Assembly (NCBI RefSeq): GCF_052324685.1
Contig: NW_027506876.1
Span: forward strand, 1,257,001 to 1,321,000
Origin: Brachyhypopomus gauderio
Lineage: Eukaryota > Chordata > Actinopteri > Gymnotiformes > Hypopomidae
DNA length: 64,000 nt
Direction: 5' to 3'
Shown: piece by piece, positions 1 through 11,900 of the stretch
How the letters are laid out: each line of letters starts with the position of its first letter
Numbering within the stretch: the first letter of the stretch is position 1
Program-made: the position numbers and the translations under genes
The notes under the pieces: generated by a model
What the model was told of the DNA's origin: nothing
What the model saw: only the letters and a program-made list of their open reading frames with translations
The model's database searches: none

Positions 1-479
1 GTTCTCCCCCGTTATACTCAACTCAACTTTGTGTAGGGAGGCCAGGATAGGAGCGGTGCGCTCCAGGGTAGGGAGGCCAGGATAGGAGCGATGAGCTCCA
101 GTGGAGGGAGGCCAGGATAGGAGCGATGCGCTCCAGTGGAGGGAGGCCAGGATAGGAGCGGTGCGCTCCAGTGGAGGGAGGCCAGGATAGGAGCGGTGCG
201 CTCCAGTGGAGGGAGGCCAGGATAGGAGCGGTGCGCTCCAGTGGAGGGAGGCCAGGATAGGAGCGGTGCGCTCCAGTGGAGGGAGGCCAGGATAGGAGCG
301 GTGCGCTCCAGTGGAGGGAGGCCAGGATAGGAGCGGTGCGCTCCAGTGGAGGGAGGCCAGGATAGGAGCGATGCGCTCCAGTGGAGGGAGGCCAGGATAG
401 GAGCGATGCGCTCCAGTGGAGGGAGGCCAGGATAGGAGCGATGCGCTCCAGTGGAGGGAGGCCAGGATAGGAGTGATGT
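1..479. repeat. 35-bp minisatellite, about 12 units
   Basis: Units of 35 bp containing GGCCAGGATAGGAGCG, with few substitutions (GATGCG/GGTGCG). The unit is the reverse complement of the codons for a LINE reverse-transcriptase tail motif that adjoins it directly on the right. Confidence 0.9.
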
Positions 480-640
480 GCTCCCTCTTACACACTCCAG
501 TCAACAATCTGGCAGCAGCATTCTGTATCAGCTGAAGTCGCTTGAGGGAAGACTGGCCAACTCCAAAATACAGTGCATTACAGTAGTCCAGCCGCGATGT
601 TATGAAGGCATGGATCACTATTTCAAAGTGCTCGTTATAC
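471..640 (-). mobile_element. L2/CR1-type LINE reverse-transcriptase fragment
   Basis: Minus-strand translation reads FEIVIHAFITSRLDYCNALY, then a segment ending QLIQNAAARLLTG and VCKREHITPILASLHW. This is the conserved thumb/C-terminal region of L2- and Rex-type LINE ORF2. Only a fragment is present. Confidence 0.85.
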
Positions 641-1167
641 GCGTTGAGTTCTTCCGCGATTATTTTCGGTTCTCTCCTGTTTTACGCGTTGAGTTTCTCT
701 GCGATTACTTTCAGTTCACCCTTGACGTCGGCACTGTAATTACAGTGTGACTTGTCTTGGTTTTCTCGCGTGTGTACCATTGTTCAGTGCACGGACGAGG
801 CGCTTGGGTCTGTCACCTTAAGAAATCCGTGGGGGATTCTGTCTCCTACATCTCCCGCTCTGATACACACCACATTTTTACAGTGCAAATTGTTCTGTTA
901 CCCCACATCTTCTAATCCATCAGCAATGCCACTTCATAGTGTTATGTTCATTTACAATTTTGTCTATTCAAGTTTGTTATTCCAGTGTTTTGTCTTGTAT
1001 CACACTAATCTTCACACTTTTACAGAAGCCAATATTAGGAGTTAAGTACACACTGTTTTAGAGATACTTGGCAGCACACTAATAAGAGAAATTCCTCAGT
1101 CTGTCCATTTAACCAAACATGTTAAGCATGCTAACTTGTATAAATATGTGCATGCAATAAGCTGTAC
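641..1167. other. intronic, no feature recognised
   Basis: Clip1 intron sequence between the LINE fragment and the last visible exon. No open frame with family resemblance and no clear repeat structure seen. Confidence 0.5.
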
Positions 1168-1324
1168 TTGTCTTTTTGACTGAGATCTTCCATCATCTTT
1201 GTCAGCTGAGCAGAGTGGTCTCCAGATGACTTCATCAGTTCGCCCATGTCATTTTCAAGTTTAGCCTTATCTTTAGCTAGCTGCTCAATTTTCTCTTCAC
1301 CTGCTTTCAACTTTGCCTCCAGAC
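1168..1324 (-). CDS. clip1: clip1 last exon in the window
   Basis: Encodes [19 protein letters not shown]...[18 protein letters not shown], aligning with the KLENDIAEIMKMSGD region of human CLIP1. Leaves in phase 2 at GACAA|GTACAG, so coding continues left of position 1. Confidence 0.9.
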
Positions 1325-3469
1325 CTGGACAGAAACAAAAAAAAAGAGAAGCACAAACACAGAAACAGATTTATGAGAAGACCAAATCGGGTATAAGCAA
1401 ATAACTCATCTTAAACCAAGCTTCACATTACCTTTCTGTAGATCATCATCTCTGACCACTTACCAGACAGCTGGATGGTGAGCGTTTCTGACTCCGTGGA
1501 CAGAGATGTGCATTGGTCCTCTTTTGTGTTGAACATCTCCTGTAACTCTAGAAAATTTAAGACATGAGCTCAATGAGAATTTAAGGAAAAGGAATAAAGA
1601 TGTACAAGAATTTCTAAATGGAATAATATAATACAGCTGTATCCATGCATGTTAAATACGGGCATGAAAATGGGTCAGGGGTTAAAAAGGTGAGAAGACC
1701 GGAGGGGGTTGTGCTGGTACAGTGAAAGGGACCGGGGGGTGTCTGTATTTGGCGCATTTATACATACATATATACATACATACACACACAGTCATGCCCA
1801 AAAGTATTCATACCCCTGGCAAATTTTGACTTAAATTTACTTATATTTAACCAGAAATTATATTTTTGACTGGAAATGACACAGGCATCTCCCAGGAGAT
1901 AATACAATGATGTACAAGAGGCATCATTGTGGGAAAAAATATTTCTCAGCTTTTATTCACATTTGAACAAAAAGTGGCATGTCCAAAATTATTCATACCC
2001 TCTGAAAACTGTCACAGTACATGAGAAAATCCAAAGTTCTATACCATATATATATATATATATATTAGGCTTGTCACGATACTAAGAATTACAACTTCGA
2101 TACGATACTTATAAAAATATTGAAATTCGATACCATTTTCGATACCAAAGTCAGATACGGTGCTAATTTCCGTTTTAAAGACTTTTTATTTTTTTTTATA
2201 AACAAACAAATGAATGTTGCTTTGTGTTTGAAAATGCTTGAAATTGTAAATTCATTTCACAACAAATATCTGTCTGACTGAACAGTTCTTTTGTGTTAAC
2301 AAATACGAGCATCTTGTAATTCCAGGATGAAACATGAGAGAACGTGAAGACGTTACGATTGGGCGTTTTGAAAATAAACAACCATTAAATAATGTGATAA
2401 AAAAGCGAATAATTTCGAGTACATGTATAAATATTTAACTTATCCCAACAAACATGCGACGTCAGAAAGACGTTAAAATCAAGTCTGTATCACGTCGGTC
2501 AGTCCAGACCCATTTTTGCATGTCTGGTGGACGTTCAAAACTGGTTCAAAATCTGGCAGTGTGACTAGGACCTTAACCTTTTAACTCAGTGGTTCCCAAA
2601 CTTTTTCTGCCGTGCCCCCCTTTAGTAGATGAGAATATTTTTGCGCCCCCCCCCCCCCTACACCCCCCCCCCCCCCATATTGACTAGGGATGCACCGATT
2701 CACGTTTTTCACTTCCGATACCGATTCAGATATCTGAGGCTTAGTATCGGCCGATACTGATCCGATACCAATCTGATAGAGTAAAACAGTGCTGAATCGA
2801 CTTAAAACATTTTATTTAAAACAGACATACTGAATTACAAGTTTATTGAAAACTCTGCACCAGTATAGCACACTTAAACACACATATAAATATGTAAAAA
2901 CAACAAAACTTTTGTTCAGTCAGTGCAATTATGAATATAACATTTGAATGTAAAATAAATAATACCAAAGAACCTGAAACTTACAAAAACAATAGGTTCA
3001 CAACTTTGGTCAAACATGAAAAAAATAAACTGCAAGAAACCTTTTAAATGGTTCAAGAATTCTAAATATAATTTAAAATAAATAAGGAGATGAAATAAGA
3101 GAAACAGCAATACATATGTGGCTAGTTTGCAAGCGCAGACATCGCAGAGCACAAAGCATGTAACGGCCAGAAATATGTGTACTGTCTCTTTAAGGGAGCG
3201 AGTTGAGCGCGCGTATGGAATATTGTTGTTTTTTTAGCTTTCTGCCGTAGACCGACTCAGACCACTGCTCTTTATTTTATTTCTGTAAGTAACGCATTAA
3301 ATGAGCTTTGGACAACTCACCAGTTCATGTATGAACAGTGACGTATTGCTGGAGCCCAGGTTTATTTTGGTCAACCAGCAAATAAACGGACTAAGTGGAA
3401 TACCACCAGCGCGAGTACGAGTCAGTGATTCACCTCTCCTCTTAATATTGACAAATGTGCACGTTTTAC

Positions 3470-3507
<38 letters not shown>

Positions 3508-4951
3508 TTTTATTTATATAGCGCTTTTTACAACAGTTGTTGTCACAAAGCAGCTTTACAAGTGCCGAGTCCTTGTCCCCAGTGAGCAAGCCAAGGGCGA
3601 CACTTCCAAGCTCCGCGCCCCCCCTGCAATAGCTCCGCGCCCCACCTAGGGGGCGCGCCCCCCACTTTGGGAACCACTGTTTTAACTTAACATGAGCGTC
3701 TATGACGAGTTTTCTATCTGAACGTTTGACTAGGACCTTTATTGGATGTCAGGACGTGCAAAAACTGCAACTGAACGGCAGTAATACGTTGCACGTTTAA
3801 AAAAGACGTCGCTAAAACTTTCATTCTGGCTTTTCAGTGGACGTCTTTTGAACGTCTGACAAAGTGTCTTTGCTCGTGCTGGGAAATATTGAAATGGACC
3901 TTGAAAGTGACATACAAGTGTTTGAATTCCACAAGGTGTATGAACCCTGCAAACGTGACTTAGTTCATCGCGCTGAAGCGCGGCGCACGCGAGGTCGTGC
4001 ACCTCTCGAATTTTGTAACTTCGCGCGCGCCGCGCCTCAGCGCAATGAACAAAGTCATGTTTGCAGGGTTCAATTCAAGCGCTTGTACCAATATTTCCCA
4101 GCACGTTAAACTTAATTAAGTTAAATATTTATACATATACTCGAAATGATTCGAAATATTGCGCTTTTAATCACATTATTTAATGGTTGTTGATTTTCAA
4201 AACGCCCAATCTTAACGTCTTCACGTTCTCTCATGTTTCATCCTGGAATTACAAGAGGCTCGTATTTGTTAATGTAATACATGAAAACTGTTCAGTCAGA
4301 CAGATATTTGTTGTGAAACGAAGTAGTTACAATTTCAACATTTTCAAGTACTTTAGCCTAAATTGCAGCACTTTTCAAACCTGAAACACAAAGCAGCATT
4401 AAAATTCGTCAGGTAAGTGTTCATTCCCCTGTTTTGAGGGGTGTTTCTTTTATACTACCACATATAGTTTCGGACAACACTGCAAAGCTGAAAGTATAAA
4501 GCCTCCACCGCTCGCGGAGGTTCGCGCGAGGTGCGTGCGGAGTCGAGCGCTATGGTCACTCAACCAGGCTTTAGCGCCCTTCGTTGAAATGTTCCAAAAG
4601 CACCGCTTGCAAACGGGCTTGTTCATGTCCTTCAGTTTTCCATCTGTATCTGCTTCAAATCCAATAGCACTGCGTTTGCTTTAGCTGCCATATTAGCATT
4701 ACAAACTGTCCTGTGCATTACGGCAGCTTGGGTGGATCAAACGAAAGCGCATTTTATGTAAAAAGAATCGATACTTAGGGGAAACGAGTATTGTACCGTT
4801 TCAGAATGTTCAGTATCGATACCTATCGATATATCGATTTTTTTGACAACACTAATATATATATATATATATATGGTATAGAACTTTGGATTTTCCCAGT
4901 TATCCCCATATATATCCCCAGTTCCCCATATACATATACATATATATACAC

Positions 4952-4989
<38 letters not shown>

Positions 4990-5931
4990 CACATATATAT
5001 ATATATATTAGTGGTGGGCCGTTAACGGCGTTCGTTAATTTGATACTCTTATCGGGCGATATAAAAATTATCGCCGTTAATCTATTCTTAAAGTTGGGTT
5101 GGGAACTGGGTCAAAATAGGTAAGCAAACTATGAAGACTTTCAACTTGATAGTTTAGCTCGGCTGTATTCCTAACCAAATTGCACAGTAGGGGCGAGAAC
5201 GAGTTTTCAAACATGTGAATTACAAATCCATATTTTTACATGGATGCAGCCACGAAGTCGCCAGGTTTGCTTCATGGAAAATTCATTTTTAGGAACGTAA
5301 AATGTTACCGGAGCGGAGCTCGGAGCGGTCGTTTTCTGCATGGTCCTAGCGCTAGATTCGTCGCTATTTAAATATTTCTTTTTAACTGTTAAAACTGCAG
5401 AGGACCAAAACCGGCTTTTGAAAAAGATCCCCCCAAATTACGTCCGTGAGGTTAAATGTACTAAATGTTGACTTACTTTTCAAATATCATGTTTAGCTGA
5501 ATAAACATGTTATCAACCCCTTTTAATGTACAGTATGTAGGCTTACAAATTCATGTTTAACTGAATAAACCGTTGAACACGAGTAGCCTACATTTTATTG
5601 AGCATGTTTTTTTCTTCAAGTATCAAAGTAGAACAGCTTCCTCAAGCAGTCATTGATGCATTTTGGAAACAGGAGATGAGCCCCTGGTCTAATGCACCCT
5701 CTGTATTAAGAAACCCTATCTCAAAAACTGACTTTTAGTCATTACTTGGGTAGCACGCATATGAGCCATTTTAATATAGATTAATCTAGATTAATTTCAA
5801 GATTTCAGTGAGATTAATCTAGATTAAAAAAATGAATCTATGCCCACCCCTAATATATATATATAGTATAGAACTATATATATGGGGATATTTTCCCAGT
5901 TATCCCCATATATATCCCCAGTTCCCCATAA

Positions 5932-5970
<39 letters not shown>

Positions 5971-8900
5971 AAAGTCAAAATACCAAAAATACCTAAATTA
6001 AAGCAATACTGAAAGGTGGCCACCCTATATACCACCCTTTGTTCACTCACACATCACATGCATCTTGTGCTGTCCATATTTTATTAAGAAGTGAACAATA
6101 ATAATTGAACCATTGAACATAGATATACTAAACATAATACATGTCAGACATGACATTCAGACACTGTCAGAATCAGAGATAAAAAAAAAACATTTTAACT
6201 TGGAGAGGTGCGAGTAAGAAGAGTAGTCCATTGAAACGCAGAGTGCGGATTAGTTTCCTTCTCACTTTAGAAAAATATTGACCTGTCTTGTCAATGGATG
6301 GAGGCAGATCTGTAAACGCGAGAAGCCGCTTTCGCCATTCCAGATGGCTCAGTCAAAACCATTACGTCTTAATGAACCAATAAATAACATCAGCGGCGAA
6401 AATGAGTGTAAAAAAATACCAGGGTTCACGCGTTTTATTTTGTCAGAAAAGGCTTCTAACATGGGCTAAAGCACAGGGTAGGCTATCAAATGACAAGAGT
6501 TTACAACTTCATCTTCAACCTTTTCAGTCCTGGCGCGATTGTCATCCTCACCCGTCCCTGGATTCACCAGTTACAACTACAGAGACACTAGAAAAAAATC
6601 TTGTTTCTTATTTTATGTCACCGTTAACTACACAGGGTTGACGCGAACATAATAGGCCCATCTATCTACCTATTTATCACAAGAGCTTGTGGATCTGACA
6701 GTGTTCAATGCTGTAGCGAACGGCAGGAACTTTTTTTTACCGCAAAATATGAAAACGATTGAGACCATTAATAACCCAAATGAAATCCACTGGGAAATGT
6801 ACGATCTGGTAAATGTAGTGGTAAATGTACGATCTGGTAAATGTAGTGGTAAATGTACGATCTGGTAAATGTAGTGGTAAATGTACGATGTGGTAAATGT
6901 AGTGGTAAATGTAGTGGTAAATGTACGATCTGGTAAATGTACGATCTGGTAAATGTAGTAGTAAAAGTACGATTTGGTAAATGTAGTGGTAAATGTACGA
7001 TCTGGTAAATGTAGTGGTAAATGTACGATCTGGTAAATGTAGTGGTAAATGTACGATCTGGTAAATGTAGTGGTAAATGTACGATCTGGTAAATGTAGTA
7101 GTAAATGTACGATCTTCTGCCTTGTCCCCGGTGTAGACAGCACTAGGTCCTGCGTCACAACATGAATGAAGAACGTTCGTATGATTGAAACGCAATTTGG
7201 CCTCTATGATGGATCTGGGCGGAAATTGCTGCCCACTGTGTCATTGAAATTGCCGATTTCAGAAGTGCTCTGTTTGCTTATTAAGTCTATATGATCGGAT
7301 CTACACAATTTGTGTAGGTCACCCTTTTCAACTTCAAAACGTCGAATTTCACCAAAAGGTGACCGATTTGCATGCCTTTAAATAGAAAGCAGCCTCATTA
7401 CACTAACAGTGAAATAATGAATGCGAGTGCAGACTTACTTTGCATAGCATGTGCAGATTCTGCCTGTTCATTTAAAGCAGCTGTGTGCTTTTGTTTCTAA
7501 AAAAAAGGAAATAAAAGAAATAACCTTGTGAAAATGCAATCTAGAGAAGGATGATTCGTTTAACTTACCTAACACTTCAGTCAACACATCTCTTTGGTGA
7601 CTTACCAAATCAGAAAGTTCTTGCTCCAAAGAACTGCTGTTTTGCTGCAGGGAGGCCGTGATCTGCTGGAGGTGCTGAAGCTCCGTCTGTTTGCCCTCCA
7701 ACGCCACGGTCAGCTCCGCCACCTGGGAGCCAGAGGACAGGCAAGAGGCAATAATGCAGACATGATGGGCACAGACATGGAAGAAACAAATAAAACAATT
7801 ACAAGTGTACAAATGAGTTTGGTCCATTACTGAAACCAGGATGACCACTGGATGCAAATTATTTAAATGCTAGCTGTGAGAACAATGACATTTAAAGCTT
7901 TCTCCCATTTAAACGTAAGAATCTACAATGGAACAATCTCACCAATTAAAAAAAAGACAATACTTCAGATAAGCAGAGGACAGCAACCATGCCTGGTTTT
8001 CAACCCAGATGACAAACATGTGCTCTGACTGCCAGACCAAAGAATGGACTCACTCCAGAAAACATTTACCTTCATGAGTGACAGTACTGCACTACCCTCT
8101 CCCCAGTGTCCCACAGAGGGTGGTGTCCCACACTACCCTCTCCCCCAGTGTCCCACAGAGGGTGGTGTCCCACACTACCCTCTCCCCCAGTGTCCCACAG
8201 AGGGTGGTGTCCCACACTACCCTCTCCCCCAGTGTCCCACAGAGGCTGGTGTCTGTCACACTACCCTCTGCATTCAACACAAAGTATGTACAAAACTATA
8301 GACTGACTTTGCCAAACAAAGAAACTTCAAATTACCATTGGAGTAATTCCAGTCATGTTTCCATACCTTTCCTTCTTGTGCTCTGGCCTTGCCCTGTGCC
8401 TCTTCAAGATGTGCCAACAGACTCTGGAATTCCTGGTTGCCTTGGCTCTGTTGCGACTGCAGAGACTGAAGGACTGCATGCTGGTCCTCAACCTCACGGA
8501 CCTTCTCCTTCACTTGCTGTCCAAGTCTAAGCGCTTCCTCCTCTAGCTCTTTGACCCTAAGCTCAGCACTGTGGAGTTTGCCCAAGGCTTCCTCCATCTC
8601 CACTAGGTGCTGCTCCTCCGTGCTTTCCAGGTTTGTACGTAGAGATTCCACCACACGCTCCTTCTCCTCGGTCACAGCGAGTAGCTGTTTCCGAAGCTCT
8701 TCACCTTCTTGCATGCGTGTCGAGGCATCGGCAGTGTGCCTACTCATGCTCTCCTCCAGCTCCTGCTTGTGCTCAGCCTTCAGCCTGTCCAGAGCCTCTC
8801 TCAACTCCACGAGCTGGGCCTCCTGGGCAGCACCAGCTTCCTTACCTGAAGAGGCCTTCAGCTCCTCCATCGCTTGCTGATGTGAGGTGGTAGCTGATGC

Positions 8901-11900
8901 TAGCTTGGAGCGCCACAGCTCGATAACCTCCACATTCTCCTTCTCAACCTCCGCTAGTCGGGCGCGAAGCTGCTCGTTTTCTTTAGATGTTCGTGCAGAG
9001 GAGGCCTGGACTTGGGACGTGGCCTCCTGGTGCACTTTTCCTTCTTCTTCCAGCTTTGCACGCAGGGCGGCCAGCTCCACATCATGGCTGGCGGCCTGAG
9101 AGGACAGCTGTGTGCGGAGCAAAGCAAGTTCCTCCTGAAGGACTGCGGTGACGGGGTCGTGGCCCTGGCTCTGCCCAGGCGCAGCCTCCAGCAGCTGCCG
9201 GAGGGCGGCCACTTCTCTGTCCCGCAGACCAAGGTCCCTCTCCAGGTCCAGAATGCGAGACTTCTCAGAGACTGTGGCAACCTGAAGGTGGGAACAACCA
9301 ACACTCTATTCATCACCCACTGCATGTGACGATGGCATGGCTCTAACCTTTGTGTGACAGCAACCCAATTGTTTGTCAATGTTGGAAATGCTTAATAAAT
9401 GTACACCAAAAGCACATTGGCAAAGCAGGATTAACGGGTGCCATTTAAAAATTTTAATGGGGAACAGGAAATGATGGGGTCGGGGATGGGGCGGGGTTGG
9501 GGGGCAGGAGGTGACGGCCATTTCAGTGCTGCACTGAGTTCCAAGCAGGCCTATTAGATGTGGCCAACTGGGCTACACAATATTTAAATATAAAGTCCAG
9601 GAGAGTCCCCGAGAAATGTGGGCTCTAAATGGGAGCTCATCAACAAGGCAAAGAACGAGGTTAGAAGACAAAACCAGTTTGTGAGGATGAATGGGAAACA
9701 CTACACCAGCTTCCACACTATATACTTAACACATCTCACATTTGTGGTTTACACTTTTCCCATCTAAGCTATATTTTCCAAAATGTAAAAAAAACCCATA
9801 ATGTACCCATTATTGTGTGTAATATACTGTAGTTATGCAACTAATATGTATAAACAATAAATGAATAAATTCCAGGCAATGTTAATAGGCTGGAATTTGA
9901 GCTCTTTCATTAGTGTACCCAACAAACAATTGTTTATATAAAGCAGTTCTCACCCACCCACTCCTCATGCACATGCAACCAGCACAAAAAACCCACATCT
10001 TACAAGAAAAGAAAAGTATGGCACCACTTAACGCATGAGCGCTGCTCTCCTGACAGATGAAACCACATGTATGTCAGAAGCGGTGTTTGGGTGGGACTGA
10101 TCAAGTCAGTTAACATTATCTTCATGACTAAGCTAATGAATCTCCTCTAACATTACTGAAGCAGAACGTGTCCCAACTCGTTTCTGGCCACTAGGAGCAA
10201 GTTTGGAACTCAGTGGCCTGAAACAGCCCCTGACAAAAATAAATCTGTTGTGATCATGACCAAAAGGTTGTGAAGGCTGACAGGGTCATGGCCATTACTT
10301 GTGTAGTTGTAATAAAATTTCATATCTTGCCATTTATGTTGTTTTGAATATATATTAACAGACAGACCTGGGTCAAATACCAAAAACTTTTTCTTAAAAC
10401 TTTTCAACAGGGCAAGCATTTTTTTAACACACACACACACACTGCATTTTACATACTTTGTTGTGAATATGTAGACCAATAGACAACATAGTGCTAATCT
10501 GTTCAGATTATGATTTTTCTATTATTTATTAAGGTTTGTACAAGATATTGGTTTTTTTTAGTAACTTGGTATTCACAATTAGCATTTCAGATGACCAGAA
10601 GAAAGCGAGCCAGGTTTTTCAAAAGAATCTAAACCCAAAGGTTATTGTTAACAATCAGAGAGCATCACACTGAATACACTCTCCGATTTAGGATGACCTT
10701 TGAGGAAACGGGTCCGAGGTCTATTAATGACTTCACAGTGTTAAGAAATGCCCATTATCTAATATTAACAGTTATTATTTAATACACTTAATCTATTATC
10801 TGAAATTAAATTATTTGAAACTATTATAGCTTTATATACATTTACTGTGTTTACCTATTGATGAAAAGTCAATTATGCAACTTGGTAATATATTAAAACA
10901 TACAAAACATATGGCAATATATGACCTTTGCTAATGTACAAAAATAGCTATATGCACATCTAAAACCCATTAAAGTGAGGTACATCTGCACAAATTCTGA
11001 ATTAATGAGAAGGCTGAGATATGTTACCTATGTATTTGACCCAGGGCTGAGCATGAATAGCTAGGAGGACCTACATACTGTGAAAAGAATGTTAACGAAT
11101 GCACATAGAAAAACTTAAAAGCTCCAAGTTTCATTTGTGTGAAAAAAATATTTTAAAATTAAAATTAAAGTAGGCTGTGGAGTCAGACCAAAAGAACATA
11201 AATTCTTTCCAACCGATTTATCCTGAGGGTTCCTTATAAGCAGCCCAAACTCCTGGAGAATACATATCAGCCAAGAAGCATCCTGAGGCACCACTCCCAA
11301 GGCACAGGTGGAGATGCATTACCCTAGAGTCTTCTAACTCCCTCTGGAGTTTCTCAGCTTTGGTCTTTTCAAAGAGCAGACTTTGCTCGAGCTCCTTAAG
11401 AAGGGCATGCTCCAATCTGGTCTGCGTCTGTTAGTACAGAAGGGGGAGAGGAGAAGAACACAACCAGTGCCACCATCACATGCCAGCCCGATGCACAGGG
11501 TGAGGAAGGGTGAGGAAGGGTGAGGAAGTGTGAGGGGGTGGTGATGCCACATGCAGGCCAGGGTAATGCCACAGCTCAGGGTGCATGAAGATCAGTGAGG
11601 TAAAGACCACGCCTGATGCAGAAATGCTGAAACATGTCGCAGCTAAAAGGTGCAGGAGAGTGATAATGAGGGAGGGGGAAATTCTTAAGGTGTTGTAAAT
11701 GAAAAATGAGCAAGCACAACATTCCACAACAGAGAGACTAACAGATTCTCAGTTACCAAGGACTCAATTCAAATATAACTGTAAATAATCAATTTAACCT
11801 CAGACAAAACAAATTACCATCCCTGTAAGGGTACAGATAAGTGATTTCTGCCAGACGTCTCTCTCCCTGCAGTGGCCATTCCAGTGTATTGAAAAAAGTA

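Larger units (their letters stand above)
2066..4854. mobile_element. fold-back hAT-like element with long inverted arms
   Basis: Ends read TAGGCTTGTCACGATAC (left) and, inverted, TAGTGTTGTCAAAAAAATCG (right). The subterminal arms (about 2170-2450 and 4130-4400) are inverted copies, for example TCATCCTGGAATTACAAG on the right. Flanked by (AT)n on both sides. No transposase seen. It is host to two later elements, at 2587-3679 and 3875-4105. Confidence 0.7.

Noticed and set aside
6670..7195. 150-160 codon frames rich in TFTTTF and HYIYQIV
   Set aside because: Translation of the 28-bp minisatellite; two overlapping frames look equally protein-like.
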